Shown here: positions 41,097 through 50,195 of the stretch, piece after piece
Layout of the letters: every line of letters begins with the position of its first letter
Numbering within the stretch: the first letter of the stretch is position 1
Assembly: GCA_027532555.1 (NCBI GenBank)
Contig: JAPZTJ010000068.1
Location: 1-56,735, forward strand
DNA length: 56,735 nucleotides
Reading direction: 5' to 3'
Source: Aquidulcibacter sp.
GTDB taxonomy: Bacteria > Pseudomonadota > Alphaproteobacteria > Caulobacterales > Aquidulcibacteraceae
Made by a program: the position numbers and the translations under genes
The notes under the pieces: generated by a model
What the model was told of the DNA's origin: nothing
The model's input: the letters and a program-made list of their open reading frames with translations, nothing else
Database searches by the model: none

Positions 41097-41885
41097 CTAG
41101 ACCCCAAAACCCGGGATCAGTGCCACGATCCCGGCCAAAGCGCCAAGTTCTGCTGCAATGGCACTGGCCCCCAAGGCGTCGCCTGTCTGACCGCCCAAAT
41201 GCTTGCGCGCAGTCAACGCAATCGCCCCAGCCCCCAAGACCGTGCCGATGACGGCACCAACAGCGGGCCCTACAAAGCTCAATTGAAATGCTAGGATCAC
41301 ACAAACGCCGCTGATCACGGCCCCCATGATGGTCGCAGTCGTTGCTTCGGTCGCAGTGGGCTGTCCGGCCGAAGCGGAAATCCCGTCATCGGTAGCGGGC
41401 TTCAGCAGCGTCATGACATGGACTAGAGCGGTGCGTGCCAAGGTCCCGCTGATGATGAGACACAGGCCTGCCTGCCAGGGTTGGGCAATCTCCGCCACCA
41501 GAAAGATTTTGAGAATGATCGCCAAGAGAAGAGCGACGCCCCCAAAGGTGCCGATGCGGGAATCGCGCATGATGGCGAGGCGTTCTGTGACGGTCTTGCC
41601 GCCACCAACGCCATCAAAGAAATCTGCAAAGCCATCTTCGTGGAACGCACCGGTGGTGACGACTTGGGATGCGACAGCCAAAGTCGCCGCGATATGGACA
41701 CTGCCGTTAAACAGCCACATGGCTAGCCCATAGGTCAGTGCACCAATCAAACCGGTCACGAGGCCAGCCACTGGCGCAGCTTGGAAGGCGCGCGTTATGC
41801 GCTCTCTTGGCAAGTCTTCCGGCCATGTCACCGGCAAACGCGTGAAGAATATCAAGCAAATTCTGGCGTCATCAATAATGCGCAT
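41097..41885 (-). CDS. cobS: Adenosylcobinamide-GDP ribazoletransferase
   Basis: A 262-residue integral membrane enzyme, the last step of cobalamin nucleotide-loop assembly: it joins GDP-cobinamide to alpha-ribazole. It has about seven spans, the start RICLIFFTRLPVTWPE and the catalytic acidic motif FHEDGFADFFDGVGGGKTVT (about 90-110). I choose the ATG at 41885; a TTG four codons earlier is possible. It is divergent from cobT across about 200 bases. The cobU/cobP and cobC steps are not in the window. Confidence 0.93.
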   Translation of the reverse strand: MRIIDDARICLIFFTRLPVTWPEDLPRERITRAFQAAPVAGLVTGLIGALTYGLAMWLFNGSVHIAATLAVASQVVTTGAFHEDGFADFFDGVGGGKTVTERLAIMRDSRIGTFGGVALLLAIILKIFLVAEIAQPWQAGLCLIISGTLARTALVHVMTLLKPATDDGISASAGQPTATEATTATIMGAVISGVCVILAFQLSFVGPAVGAVIGTVLGAGAIALTARKHLGGQTGDALGASAIAAELGALAGIVALIPGFGV

Positions 41886-42094
41886 GGCGCGACTCAACTT
41901 TGGCTCATTTTGTTGGAACGTCTTTTCGTTCTTGTAGACGAACCTATTGAAATTTCGAGATGATAATACTTAAAGTCTGAGTGATGCTGTCACACTGTGG
42001 CGCCGAAGTCGCACAGGGGGTAACACGACGCCTGCTGTCTTTTACCTCGTATCATGGCCTTTCTCGCAAGGTGATTGCGCGCTAGATCACCCCT

Positions 42095-43132
42095 ATGCCC
42101 CATGATGATTGTGCGCCCCCCAAACAGCCTTTTGACGATATCCGCGCTTTAGTGCAGGACCTACCTAATCGAGACGAGGAGGCGAGTGCCCGCACCGCTT
42201 GGCGCGAAAACCAATTGATAAAGCCACCGGGTGCCTTGGGGCGCTTAGAAGGTATCAGCAATTGGCTGTCAGCTTGGACAGGCAAGAGTCCGCCACAGGT
42301 GTTAAGGCCGATCATTGCTGTCTTTGCTGGCGATCATGGTGTCGCCGCGCGCGGGGTATCTGCCTATCCGCAAGAAGTCACCCGGCAGATGATTGATGCC
42401 ATGGCTGCAGGCGGCGCTGCTGTTTCCGTCTTGGCACAGCAGGCTGGCGCGGGCCTTAAAGTCTATGACTTGGCCGTGGGAAGACCTACGCCAGATATTG
42501 TTGAAGCCGACGCCATGACGGAGCAGGAATGCGTGGCCACGATGGCCTATGGCATGGAAGTGTTGGCTGAGGGGACCGACCTTTTGGTCCTCGGTGAAGT
42601 TGGCATCGGCAATACCACGGTTGCTGCTGCTTTAGCCTTGGCCTTGTTTGGCGGTGAAGCTGGGGAATGGACTGGCCCAGGGACGGGTGTTGAAGGTCAA
42701 GCCTTGGCAGCAAAGCGTGAGGCAGTCGACGCCGCTGTGGCCCGTTTGGGGGTCGATCGCGATGACCCGTTGAAAGTGATGGCGCGCATCGGCGGGCGTG
42801 AATTTGCCGCGATTGCAGGCGCAATTCTGGCAGCGCGTTTACAGCGTGTACCTGTCGTGCTGGACGGCTTTTTGGTTGCTGCCGCAGCAGCAATTCTTCA
42901 CCGTATGAACCGCGAAGCGCTCGATCATTGTATTGCCGGCCATGTCTCGGCAGAGCCCGGCCACCGCGCCCTTTTGGCCCGCTTGGGCAAGCAGCCGATC
43001 TTGGACCTTGGCATGCGTTTGGGTGAGGGGACCGGTGCGGCCCTTGCTGTCCAAATCATCAAATCAGCCGTCGCCTGCCACACGGGCATGGCGACCTTCG
43101 CTGAGGCCGGTGTTGCAGGGCCTGCCGCCTGA
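42095..43132 (+). CDS. cobT: Nicotinate-nucleotide--dimethylbenzimidazole phosphoribosyltransferase
   Basis: A 345-residue enzyme that makes alpha-ribazole phosphate from nicotinate mononucleotide and dimethylbenzimidazole. Family motifs are LIKPPGALGRLEGISNWLSA, FAGDHGVAARGVSAYPQEVT, LVLGEVGIGNTTVAAALALA and HVSAEPGHRALL, the last carrying the catalytic glutamate. It supplies the substrate of the divergently encoded CobS. I see no cobalamin riboswitch in the 209-base space between them. Its stop overlaps the start of selO (TGATG). Confidence 0.96.
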   Translation: MPHDDCAPPKQPFDDIRALVQDLPNRDEEASARTAWRENQLIKPPGALGRLEGISNWLSAWTGKSPPQVLRPIIAVFAGDHGVAARGVSAYPQEVTRQMIDAMAAGGAAVSVLAQQAGAGLKVYDLAVGRPTPDIVEADAMTEQECVATMAYGMEVLAEGTDLLVLGEVGIGNTTVAAALALALFGGEAGEWTGPGTGVEGQALAAKREAVDAAVARLGVDRDDPLKVMARIGGREFAAIAGAILAARLQRVPVVLDGFLVAAAAAILHRMNREALDHCIAGHVSAEPGHRALLARLGKQPILDLGMRLGEGTGAALAVQIIKSAVACHTGMATFAEAGVAGPAA

Positions 43133-44547
43133 TGCCAGTCTCCACCGCCTACCAGCCCGATCCACGATTTGCAGCCTTAGGCCCAGAGTTTGCCGATCCC
43201 GTTGCAGCGGCAGACTTTCCGAAGCAACGTCTTGTCTGGCGTGATCAGCGGGCGGCTGAAAGTGTTGGCCTAGAGACGTTGAGCGATGAGGAATGGGTTG
43301 CCCATTTCGGCCGCTTCGAGACTTTGCCAGATATGGCGCAGCCGCCCTTGGCCATGCGCTATCATGGCCATCAGTTCCGCACCTATAATCCGCAATTGGG
43401 CGATGGGCGGGGATTTCTTTTCGGCCAATTGCGCGATCGCGCTGGCAGATTACTTGACCTTGGCACCAAGGGCTCTGGCCAAACGCCTTGGTCGCGCCAA
43501 GGCGATGGCCGTCTCACCTTGAAAGGCGGCGTGCGTGAAGTGTTGGCCGCCCAGATGTTAGAGGCGCAAGGCGTTACTACGTCTAAGGCCTTGAGCTTGA
43601 TCGAAACTGGCGAAAGTCTAATCCGCTCAGACGAACCTTCGCCAACGCGCTCGGCCGTCTTGGTAAGGCTACAGCACAGCCATGTCCGCTTTGGCACGTT
43701 CCAGCGCCATGCCTTTCTAGAAGCCCCAGAACGACTAACCGCCTTGGTTGATCATTGTGTGGCGGTCTATTATCCGCATTTGCAAGAACTGGAAGGCCCA
43801 GAGCGGGCTGCGGGCTTGGTGCGGGAAGTGGCCTTGGCGACGGCAGATATGGTCGCTGGCTGGATGGCTGCAGGCTTTGTGCATGGGGTTCTAAACACCG
43901 ACAATATGAACGTGACGGGCGAGAGCTTTGACTACGGCCCTTGGCGGTTCTTGCCAGTTGCAGACGGTAACTTCACCGCCGCCTATTTCGATCAAACCGG
44001 CCTTTATGCTTATGGCAGGCAGCCCGAAGCGGGCTTGTGGAACCTCAAACAATTGGCGGGCGCTTTGACCCCGATTGGGGATCTAGACGGCCTGACGGAG
44101 GCTGTGCGGGCTTATCCGCCTGCCTTTGCGCACGCCCAACAGGCCGCGCTGCTGCGACGGCTTGGCCTCCTGTTTGCCTCACAAGCGGAAGACAATCGAA
44201 CCATGCTGGATGCCATGTTTGCGTTCATGGCCCGATCTGGCGTCTCTTGGGACGGGTTCTTTCATGATTGGTTCGGCGGCCTCGCGAGTGAGGCGCGCGC
44301 ACAGGCTGGTCCGCGTGCTGCCTTCTATCAAGGTGAAGATTTCATGGCGTGGTTCAACTGGCTCGACCGCTTTCAGCCAGAGCGCCCAGATCGATTAAAG
44401 CACGCCTATTTCCAAGCCACAGAACCCGTCAGTCTGGTAATTGAGGAGGTTGAGGCTGTGTGGGCCAAGATTGCAGAAAATGATGACTGGTCGGGCTTTC
44501 ACCAAAAGCTGGCCGATATCACACGTTTGCGAGAGGCTTTGGCTTAA
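43132..44547 (+). CDS. selO: SelO-family protein adenylyltransferase
   Basis: A 471-residue pseudokinase-fold enzyme. SelO transfers AMP, not phosphate, to Ser/Thr/Tyr of target proteins and takes part in redox responses. Features seen are AMRYHGHQFRTYNPQLGDGR, the nucleotide loop LGTKGSGQTPWSRQGDGRLT, LKGGVREVL, the metal-binding HGVLNTDNMNVTGESFDYGP and a C-terminal helical domain. The C-terminal selenocysteine/Cys of some homologues is not seen; the chain ends REALA. It is translationally coupled to cobT. Confidence 0.95.
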   Translation: MPVSTAYQPDPRFAALGPEFADPVAAADFPKQRLVWRDQRAAESVGLETLSDEEWVAHFGRFETLPDMAQPPLAMRYHGHQFRTYNPQLGDGRGFLFGQLRDRAGRLLDLGTKGSGQTPWSRQGDGRLTLKGGVREVLAAQMLEAQGVTTSKALSLIETGESLIRSDEPSPTRSAVLVRLQHSHVRFGTFQRHAFLEAPERLTALVDHCVAVYYPHLQELEGPERAAGLVREVALATADMVAGWMAAGFVHGVLNTDNMNVTGESFDYGPWRFLPVADGNFTAAYFDQTGLYAYGRQPEAGLWNLKQLAGALTPIGDLDGLTEAVRAYPPAFAHAQQAALLRRLGLLFASQAEDNRTMLDAMFAFMARSGVSWDGFFHDWFGGLASEARAQAGPRAAFYQGEDFMAWFNWLDRFQPERPDRLKHAYFQATEPVSLVIEEVEAVWAKIAENDDWSGFHQKLADITRLREALA

Positions 44548-44636
44548 GCCCAATATCGCTAAATTTCGGCAGTTTAACCAGCATTTTACCACAGGCTTTA
44601 GGGGCTTTGTAAGCGGTCGCTGCTATATTTCTGCGT

Positions 44637-44675
44637 GGTTGGGATGACTTCCGTGGCTTAAGTCATCTTCCAACC
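44637..44675 (+). other. Stem-loop in the leader of the DUF4261-like gene
   Basis: GATGACTT (44643-44650) pairs perfectly with AAGTCATC (44660-44667) around a nine-base loop. The stem continues GGTTGG / CCAACC beyond a two-base bulge. It has no T-tail, so it is not a simple terminator; it may be a regulatory leader. Confidence 0.45.
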
Positions 44676-44723
44676 CACTTGGGACGAGCGTTTGAGCTCT
44701 TCTTGTACGTGGGAACCATTGTT

Positions 44724-45608
44724 ATGCGTGAACGCTTTGTCGCCTTACTACCTCTGACGCTCAATACTGATTTTGCCCTTGACCAAATTTTGGCAAGCTT
44801 GAATGGCTTGTTCCCAGCGTTGGCATCCAAGGTGCGTGTTGTGCGCGCGGGCGGCTATGGAGAAAATGGAGACGGGACGCCATGCTTTTTGGCAATTGGT
44901 CCGAACGTTATCTCTGTACATCTCTATCCTGGCCCAGCGACCCTTGAGACAAGCGAAGCCCTCGATGAGGTTTGTCCTGCGTGGTTCGGCTCGCGGGCAA
45001 ATCGTCCAAGAGCCCATTCCCATGTGATCGTCCGCTCAGATCAAGATGTAAATCACCCCGCTGAAGCGCTGGCTGCTGCTGCTGCAGTGAGCATGGTTGC
45101 TGCGGCTATGATTTCTATTGTCCAGGTTGAAGAAATAATCTGGAAGACAGGGCAAGTCAGTATCGAGCCGCAGGCCTTCCAACTTGCGGCCCTGCGGCTG
45201 ACCATTCCAGAAATCAAAGTGGGTCATTGGTTGGCTTGGCGCAGCTTTGAGGGACCTCTAAGCCCACAGGGAAGGCCAAGTGTGATTCTGGGTTCAAAGG
45301 GTCTCGCACCCTTCTTTGGTCGCGAGTTGGAAACAGTCGCCTCCACTCTTTCTAAAGTGGAGGTTGAAAAGCGCGCGCTGTCCGTGACAGACTTTCTGAT
45401 TTTGCATGGGCCGCCTCTGTTCGATGATATGCCGCTTTATGTCCCTAATCACGATTTTGTTCGGTTACGACTGCGCGATCGCGGTGTCATAGACCCCAAT
45501 CCCGTTCTGCTCTTGCGGATTGAGGCTGGACCAGTAGCAGCTGACGTGTTGCGCAAAAGTCAGGGTTTGCCCCCTGCAGGTGGCTTTGGCAGGCGGGCTT
45601 GGACCTAG
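44724..45608 (+). CDS. DUF4261-like protein
   Basis: A 294-residue soluble protein. The alternation of an N-terminal alpha/beta part (MRERFVALLPLTLNTDFALD), an alanine-rich helix (AAAAAVSMVAAAMISIVQVE) followed by IIWKTGQVSIEPQAF, and a C-terminal part with GSKGLAPFFGRELETVASTL and LSVTDFLILHGPPLFDD resembles DUF4261 proteins. These have no agreed biochemical function and sometimes accompany type VI secretion genes, none of which are here. The ATG at 44724 is preferred over the earlier one at 44679, which lies close to a leader stem-loop. Confidence 0.55.
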   Translation: MRERFVALLPLTLNTDFALDQILASLNGLFPALASKVRVVRAGGYGENGDGTPCFLAIGPNVISVHLYPGPATLETSEALDEVCPAWFGSRANRPRAHSHVIVRSDQDVNHPAEALAAAAAVSMVAAAMISIVQVEEIIWKTGQVSIEPQAFQLAALRLTIPEIKVGHWLAWRSFEGPLSPQGRPSVILGSKGLAPFFGRELETVASTLSKVEVEKRALSVTDFLILHGPPLFDDMPLYVPNHDFVRLRLRDRGVIDPNPVLLLRIEAGPVAADVLRKSQGLPPAGGFGRRAWT

Positions 45609-45704
45609 GCTGACGTCAGCGCGCAGGATTATCAGCCTTCCCTTTTTACAAAACTGGTCCATGATCTGATCCTTGTCGTCTATGGCGAACCAAAGGGGTA
45701 AGGC

Positions 45705-46682
45705 ATGGAACTGAAACGTCGCGAAGTGGTCTCCGGTCTTGTTGGATTCAGCATGGCAGGCCCAGCTCTCGCCCAAAAGGCCCCGCAGGCCCCGACCGAA
45801 ACCGTAACCGTGACCGGGCAGACCCCGATCGTAACTTTGCAGACCTGGATTGATCTTTATGGTCGGCCAACGGCAGAGGTGAAGGTGAACGGCCAAGGTC
45901 CCTTCAAATTTGTGGTTGATACAGGCTCCAACACCTCGGTGCTGAGCCCTCGTGTGGCGAGGAGCTTGGAACTTCCGGAATTGCCGATGCGAACAGTGCA
46001 TGGGGTGACAGGATCCAGCGAAGCCCGGTTTGCCCGCGTCCAGCAAATTGAAACCGGACGCAGCGTGTCAAACAATCTGTCTGTGGCGATTATTGATGCA
46101 CCGGCTTTGGATAAGCTCGACGGTATCCTTGGCATGGATATGTTTGCCAACCGTCGGGTACGCTTCAATTTCAGCCGCAAAACCGTGGAGCTTGAACCCG
46201 CAAATTCAAGACGTCTGCGTAAATTGCCGATCTCGGTCGGCGTCAAACTGCGTCATGGGCTTTTGATTGAAGCCGATGGCCGCGTCGGCAGTGTTCGTTC
46301 CAAATGTATTCTGGACACCGGCGGGGATACGACGATTATCAATATGCCGATGCTGGAAGCTCTTAATGCGCGAGCACGGCGCCGGCCTAGGTCTGAAGAG
46401 GCCCCCGTTATCCTTGGCGTCACGAATCAACAGCTGAATGGGGTTTGGGCGAACTTGCCTCAGGTCGATCTGATTGGCCTGATCATTCGACGGCTTACGG
46501 TCGTGGCCGCCGACGCGCCGGTCTTTAAGCTTTGGGGTCTTGAGAGCACGCCGGCCATGTTGGTGGGCATGGACATTTTAAGCCAAGTCGAGACACTGGT
46601 CGTGGACTATCGTCGTCGTGAGGTGGAGCTTCAATTACTGGCCAGCTTAGTTGGTGGCGAAGGCAATATTTATCGGGGCTAA
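45705..46682 (+). CDS. Secreted two-domain aspartic protease (retropepsin-like)
   Basis: A 325-residue protein with an N-terminal signal of Tat or Sec type (KRREVVSGLVGFSMAGPALA). Two half-domains each carry a catalytic triad loop: FKFVVDTGSNTSVLS near 67-80 and KCILDTGGDTTIIN near 202-215. A flap-like segment follows each. Single-chain proteins with two DTG loops fold like pepsin, but their sequences are closer to bacterial retropepsin-like proteases. It probably acts in the periplasm or is exported. AGGGGTAAGGC precedes the ATG. A GDSL hydrolase gene follows after 22 bases. Confidence 0.85.
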   Translation: MELKRREVVSGLVGFSMAGPALAQKAPQAPTETVTVTGQTPIVTLQTWIDLYGRPTAEVKVNGQGPFKFVVDTGSNTSVLSPRVARSLELPELPMRTVHGVTGSSEARFARVQQIETGRSVSNNLSVAIIDAPALDKLDGILGMDMFANRRVRFNFSRKTVELEPANSRRLRKLPISVGVKLRHGLLIEADGRVGSVRSKCILDTGGDTTIINMPMLEALNARARRRPRSEEAPVILGVTNQQLNGVWANLPQVDLIGLIIRRLTVVAADAPVFKLWGLESTPAMLVGMDILSQVETLVVDYRRREVELQLLASLVGGEGNIYRG

Positions 46683-46704
46683 ACCCGATTAAGAGGAAAC
46701 AATC

Positions 46705-47541
46705 TTGACAGACATTCTGCGCTCTGGCCGCGCTTCCGGCTTTTCTCGCCTTTTGGGGCTGATGTGTCTGTCAGTACTCTTGCTAGCTTCCCCGCACTTG
46801 GCCCAAGCGCAGTTTAAGTCCACCAAACCTGAGGCGCGGGTTGAATATTGGCAAAGCCGTTTGGCCTCTATGGAAGCCCAATTGGCGGACAAGCAGGGGC
46901 TTTCGCAATATCGCCTCGTGCTCTTAGGCGATTCCATCACCGACTTTTTTCTGATGGGCGACAATTTGTGGTTTCCGGGCGTGAGGAATGGTCGCAGCGT
47001 TTGGGATGCGACATTTGCAGGAAACGACCCCGCCTTAAAGGCGATCAATCTCGGCATTTCGGGCGACCGGATTGAGCATATGCTTTATCGCATCCAGCCC
47101 AAGGACCAAGGCGGGCTAGGTCAACTGGATCATCCCAGCTTAAAGCCTGATTATGTGGTCATTCTGGCCGGGATCAATAATTCTTGGGCCAGTGAAACCC
47201 CAGCCGACACCAGTATCCTTGCGGGGGTGAAGGCCTTAGTGGCTTCCGTCCATGCGCGCCAACCCAAAGCGCGGATCATCTTGCAATCCCTCATGCCAAC
47301 CCAAGAAGTGGCGCGCACCAAAGATATTGTGATCCCCGTCAACCGCGAACTGAAAGCCTTTGCGGAGCAGGGGCCACAAAAGGCTTACATCACCTTTGTA
47401 GACCTCTATCCCCATTTCCTCACAGCCGAGGGGGCTCAGAATAGCGCCTTGTTCTATGACGGCTTGCACCCGTCTGAGGCAGGCTATGCCGTGTGGCGTG
47501 ATGTCTTGGTGGCAGCGATTGCAGCAGATCGCGCCCGCTGA
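46705..47541 (+). CDS. Secreted GDSL/SGNH-family esterase
   Basis: A 278-residue hydrolase. After an N-terminal hydrophobic export signal (about 15-35, MCLSVLLLASPHLAQA), the four SGNH blocks are present: block I LLGDSITDFF with the nucleophile Ser, block II NLGISGDRIEHML, block III LAGINNSW, block V YDGLHPSEAGY with Asp and His. This fits the platelet-activating-factor acetylhydrolase subgroup. The frame opens with a TTG at 46705 after AAGAGGAAAC, which I accept; no ATG fits before the signal. Substrate not known, likely a carbohydrate or lipid ester. Confidence 0.88.
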   Translation: MTDILRSGRASGFSRLLGLMCLSVLLLASPHLAQAQFKSTKPEARVEYWQSRLASMEAQLADKQGLSQYRLVLLGDSITDFFLMGDNLWFPGVRNGRSVWDATFAGNDPALKAINLGISGDRIEHMLYRIQPKDQGGLGQLDHPSLKPDYVVILAGINNSWASETPADTSILAGVKALVASVHARQPKARIILQSLMPTQEVARTKDIVIPVNRELKAFAEQGPQKAYITFVDLYPHFLTAEGAQNSALFYDGLHPSEAGYAVWRDVLVAAIAADRAR

Positions 47542-47550
47542 ATCCGGCGT

Positions 47551-48648
47551 TTAGGACGTGAAGCGGAAATGCATGACATCTCCGTCTTTTACGATGTATT
47601 CCTTGCCTTCTAAACGCATCTTGCCAGCTTCTTTCGCGCCGCCTTCGCCCTTAAAGGCGACATAATCCTCATACGCGATGGTTTCGGCGCGGATAAAGCC
47701 CTTTTCAAAGTCGCCATGGATCACCCCAGCAGACTTTGGTGCCGTCCAGCCGCGATGGATCGTCCAAGCGCGTGCTTCTTTTGGGCCAACGGTGAAATAG
47801 GTTTGCAGGCCCAAAAGGCTATAGCCTGAGCGGATCAACTTATTCAGGCCAGGCTCATCAAGGCCAGCCGCTTCCAGATATTCGGCCGCTTCTTCATCAT
47901 CCAGCGCTGCAAGCTCTGCTTCCATCTGCGCACAGATGACCACGGCGGTGGCTTTATGCGCTTGGGCATAGGCTTCTACCTTGGCTGAATACTCATTGCC
48001 GGTTGCAGCAGAGCCTTCGTCCACATTACAGACATAGAGAACGGGCTTGGCCGTCAACAACTGCAGCATGTCATAGGCTTTTTGGTCTTCTTTTGCCGGT
48101 ACGAACAAGCGGGCAGGCTTGCCTTCATCGAGCAATTTCTTGGCTTCGATGCACAATTCCAGCGTCAGCTTTGCATCCTTATCGCTTTGCTTGGCCTTTT
48201 TTTCGAGATTGGGAATGCGCTTTTCCAGGCTTTCCAAATCCGCCAGCATCAATTCGGTTTCTACCGTTTCCAGATCGGCGAGGGGGTCAATGCGGCCTTC
48301 GACGTGGGTGATATCTTCATCGACAAAGCAACGGGTGACATAGGTGATGGCATCGCACTCGCGGATATTGGCAAGAAACTGATTGCCCAAGCCTTCGCCC
48401 TTGGACGCGCCGCGTACCAGACCTGCGATATCGACGAAGTTCATCCGCGCAGGAATGATTTCCTTGGACGAGGCGATTGCCGCCAGCGCGTTTAGGCGCG
48501 GCTCTGGCACGGCCACTTCACCCACATTGGGTTCAATCGTGCAAAATGGATAATTGGCGGCCTGCGCGGCAGCCGTCTTGGTGAGTGCATTAAACAGGGT
48601 GGACTTGCCAACATTGGGCAGGCCCACGATGCCACATTTGAATCCCAT
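47551..48648 (-). CDS. ychF: Redox-responsive ribosome-binding ATPase YchF
   Basis: A 365-residue Obg-family P-loop protein that hydrolyses ATP rather than GTP and binds ribosomes. It has G1 GIVGLPNVGKSTLFNALT (about 6-23), G3 VDIAGLVRGASKGEGLGNQF (about 72-92), NVDE in place of NKxD (YVCNVDEGS, near 210), a coiled-coil insert (about 135-190) and a C-terminal TGS domain (from about 280, LQTYFTVGPKEARAWTIHRG). The family length is as usual. Its neighbour pth is a common partner in many bacteria. Confidence 0.97.
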   Translation of the reverse strand: MGFKCGIVGLPNVGKSTLFNALTKTAAAQAANYPFCTIEPNVGEVAVPEPRLNALAAIASSKEIIPARMNFVDIAGLVRGASKGEGLGNQFLANIRECDAITYVTRCFVDEDITHVEGRIDPLADLETVETELMLADLESLEKRIPNLEKKAKQSDKDAKLTLELCIEAKKLLDEGKPARLFVPAKEDQKAYDMLQLLTAKPVLYVCNVDEGSAATGNEYSAKVEAYAQAHKATAVVICAQMEAELAALDDEEAAEYLEAAGLDEPGLNKLIRSGYSLLGLQTYFTVGPKEARAWTIHRGWTAPKSAGVIHGDFEKGFIRAETIAYEDYVAFKGEGGAKEAGKMRLEGKEYIVKDGDVMHFRFTS

Positions 48649-48757
48649 TGGAATCGTCTTTCAAAAAAGTGGACAGCATGGTGAAACATCACGCTGACGG
48701 TGCACGCTCATAGCGAAAGCCTAGCGAAGTTGCACCCCATCTAAAACAGGTGGCAAT

Positions 48758-49378
48758 TTAGGCCTCGCTGCTCCCACCCCGCAACCAAGCTGGCACGGGC
48801 GGTGGCGGGGCAAGGGTGGAGACTTTGGTCTGGAAGGCGTCATGCTTGTCTTCTAAGAGCAAAGGCGTTGTGCGGGCCACCGCATCGCACAATGTGTCCA
48901 CCCATCCCATCTCAGCGCTGGAGAAGTCATCCAGCACATGGCTCAACATTTTCTCCCGCCCCGGATGGCCGACGCCCAGACGCACGCGCTTAAAACCAGC
49001 ACCAGATTGGGCGACGATGGAGCGCAAGCCATTGTGGCCTGCGGTGCCACCGCCAACTTTTATCCGGCAGCGACCAGGCGTCAGCTCTACCTCATCATAA
49101 TAGACGATGACTTTAGCCAGTGGGATTTTGTGGAAGGTCATAAACCCACCCACACAACGACCGCTTTCATTCATGAAGGTCTGGGGCTTAACCACAATGA
49201 TTTTCTGCGGGCCTGTCTCGGTCTCGATCACACCCTCGCGGGCAAGGCCCTGCAGGCGGCTGCGTTCGGCCCCGAAATTAAACTGGCGTGCAATTTCATC
49301 CACGGCCATGAAGCCGATATTGTGCCGGTTCTTGGCATATTTGGCACCGGGATTGCCGAGCCCAACCAATAGAAACAT
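48758..49378 (-). CDS. pth: Peptidyl-tRNA hydrolase
   Basis: A 206-residue enzyme that releases peptides from stalled peptidyl-tRNA. The core GLGNPGAKYAKNRHNIGFMA contains the catalytic His, VKPQTFMNESG and YYDEVELTPGRCRIKVGGGT carry Asn and Asp of the active site, and GHNGLRSI and GVGHP follow. The C-terminal tail is longer than in E. coli and ends in a proline-rich stretch, as in many alphaproteobacteria. It follows rplY on the same strand after a terminator. Confidence 0.97.
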   Translation of the reverse strand: MFLLVGLGNPGAKYAKNRHNIGFMAVDEIARQFNFGAERSRLQGLAREGVIETETGPQKIIVVKPQTFMNESGRCVGGFMTFHKIPLAKVIVYYDEVELTPGRCRIKVGGGTAGHNGLRSIVAQSGAGFKRVRLGVGHPGREKMLSHVLDDFSSAEMGWVDTLCDAVARTTPLLLEDKHDAFQTKVSTLAPPPPVPAWLRGGSSEA

Positions 49379-49401
49379 CTGATCACCCCATGATCAAAAC
49401 A

Positions 49402-49430
49402 AAAAAGCCCCGGACGATGCCGGGGCTTTT
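49402..49430 (-). terminator. Rho-independent terminator after rplY
   Basis: On the minus strand, AAAAGCCCCGGC-ATCG-TCCGGGGCTTTT is followed by TT and lies 22 bases after the rplY stop. It is strong and nearly symmetrical, so it can also work on the plus strand. It separates rplY from pth. Confidence 0.85.
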
Positions 49431-49451
49431 ATCACGTGCATCCAAAGAGGC

Positions 49452-50045
49452 TTACGCTTCTGCGGTTGCGTCGTCTTGCTTGCCACCGCGGCCAATCAGG
49501 GTCGCAACAGTAAAGTCGCGGTCACGGATGGTTGGACGTGCGCCGTCTGGCATACGAACTGCCGAGATATGGATCACATCGCCGATGTCGCGGCCAGCAA
49601 GGTCAACGATCAATTCTTCTGGGATTTTGCCAGCAGGCACATCCAGAGCCACGGTGTGACGAACCACATTCAGCGTGCCGCCCTTTTTGATGCCGGGGCA
49701 GGTGTCTTGGTTGCGGAAGTGCACGGGCACTTCTACCGAAATCACCGAACCTTCTTCAACCCGATACAGGTCAAAGTGGACTGGCAGGTCAGTGATGGGG
49801 TCCCATTGCACGTCGCGTGGGATCACAGGCTGGCTCTCGCCGCTGTGATGCAGGTCAACCATGTGGGCCAAGAATTTGCCAGAGCGGATCGCCTTCAGCA
49901 ATTCCTTGCCAGAAGCTGCGATAGCCACAGGGTCTTTGCCGCCGCCATAAAGGATGCCGGGCACGAGGCCTTCACGGCGGGTCTGGCGAGCGCCACCGGT
50001 ACCAGTGCGTTCCCGCACTTCAACATTGATCACGATGCCGGTCAT
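49452..50045 (-). CDS. rplY: 50S ribosomal protein L25/general stress protein Ctc
   Basis: A 197-residue long-form L25. The N-terminal 5S-rRNA-binding domain (about 1-95) has VEVRERTGTGGARQTRREGL with VPGILYGGG, and the C-terminal TL5/Ctc beta domain (about 100-185) has SVEVPVHFRNQDTCPGIKKG and VDLAGRDIGDVIHIS. It binds 5S rRNA in the central protuberance. The start is an ATG after ACGGAGACCGGGG. A hairpin with a T-run lies 30 bases before the start. Confidence 0.96.
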   Translation of the reverse strand: MTGIVINVEVRERTGTGGARQTRREGLVPGILYGGGKDPVAIAASGKELLKAIRSGKFLAHMVDLHHSGESQPVIPRDVQWDPITDLPVHFDLYRVEEGSVISVEVPVHFRNQDTCPGIKKGGTLNVVRHTVALDVPAGKIPEELIVDLAGRDIGDVIHISAVRMPDGARPTIRDRDFTVATLIGRGGKQDDATAEA

Positions 50046-50070
50046 CCCCGGTCTCCGTTCGTTGGTGTGT

Positions 50071-50105
50071 AAAAACTGCGCCGCCTACATGATGCAGGCG
50101 GCGCA
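50071..50105 (-). terminator. Terminator-like hairpin in the rplY leader
   Basis: On the minus strand a perfect 10-base stem TGCGCCGCCT / AGGCGGCGCA with a nine-base loop is followed directly by GTTTTT, about 26 bases before the rplY start codon. No gene on this strand ends nearby, so it would sit inside the rplY leader as an attenuator or protein-binding hairpin, or stop distant read-through. Confidence 0.55.
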
Positions 50106-50195
50106 TGAGATTTCATGAAGGCGGGGCTATAGGGGAAAGATGAAAAGAACTCAACAGTGGCTGGCAGCTTTAGACCAGCATGCTACTGAATAAAT

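Noticed and set aside
41886-42094. Cobalamin riboswitch between cobS and cobT
   Set aside because: The conserved B12-box pattern is not visible on either strand.
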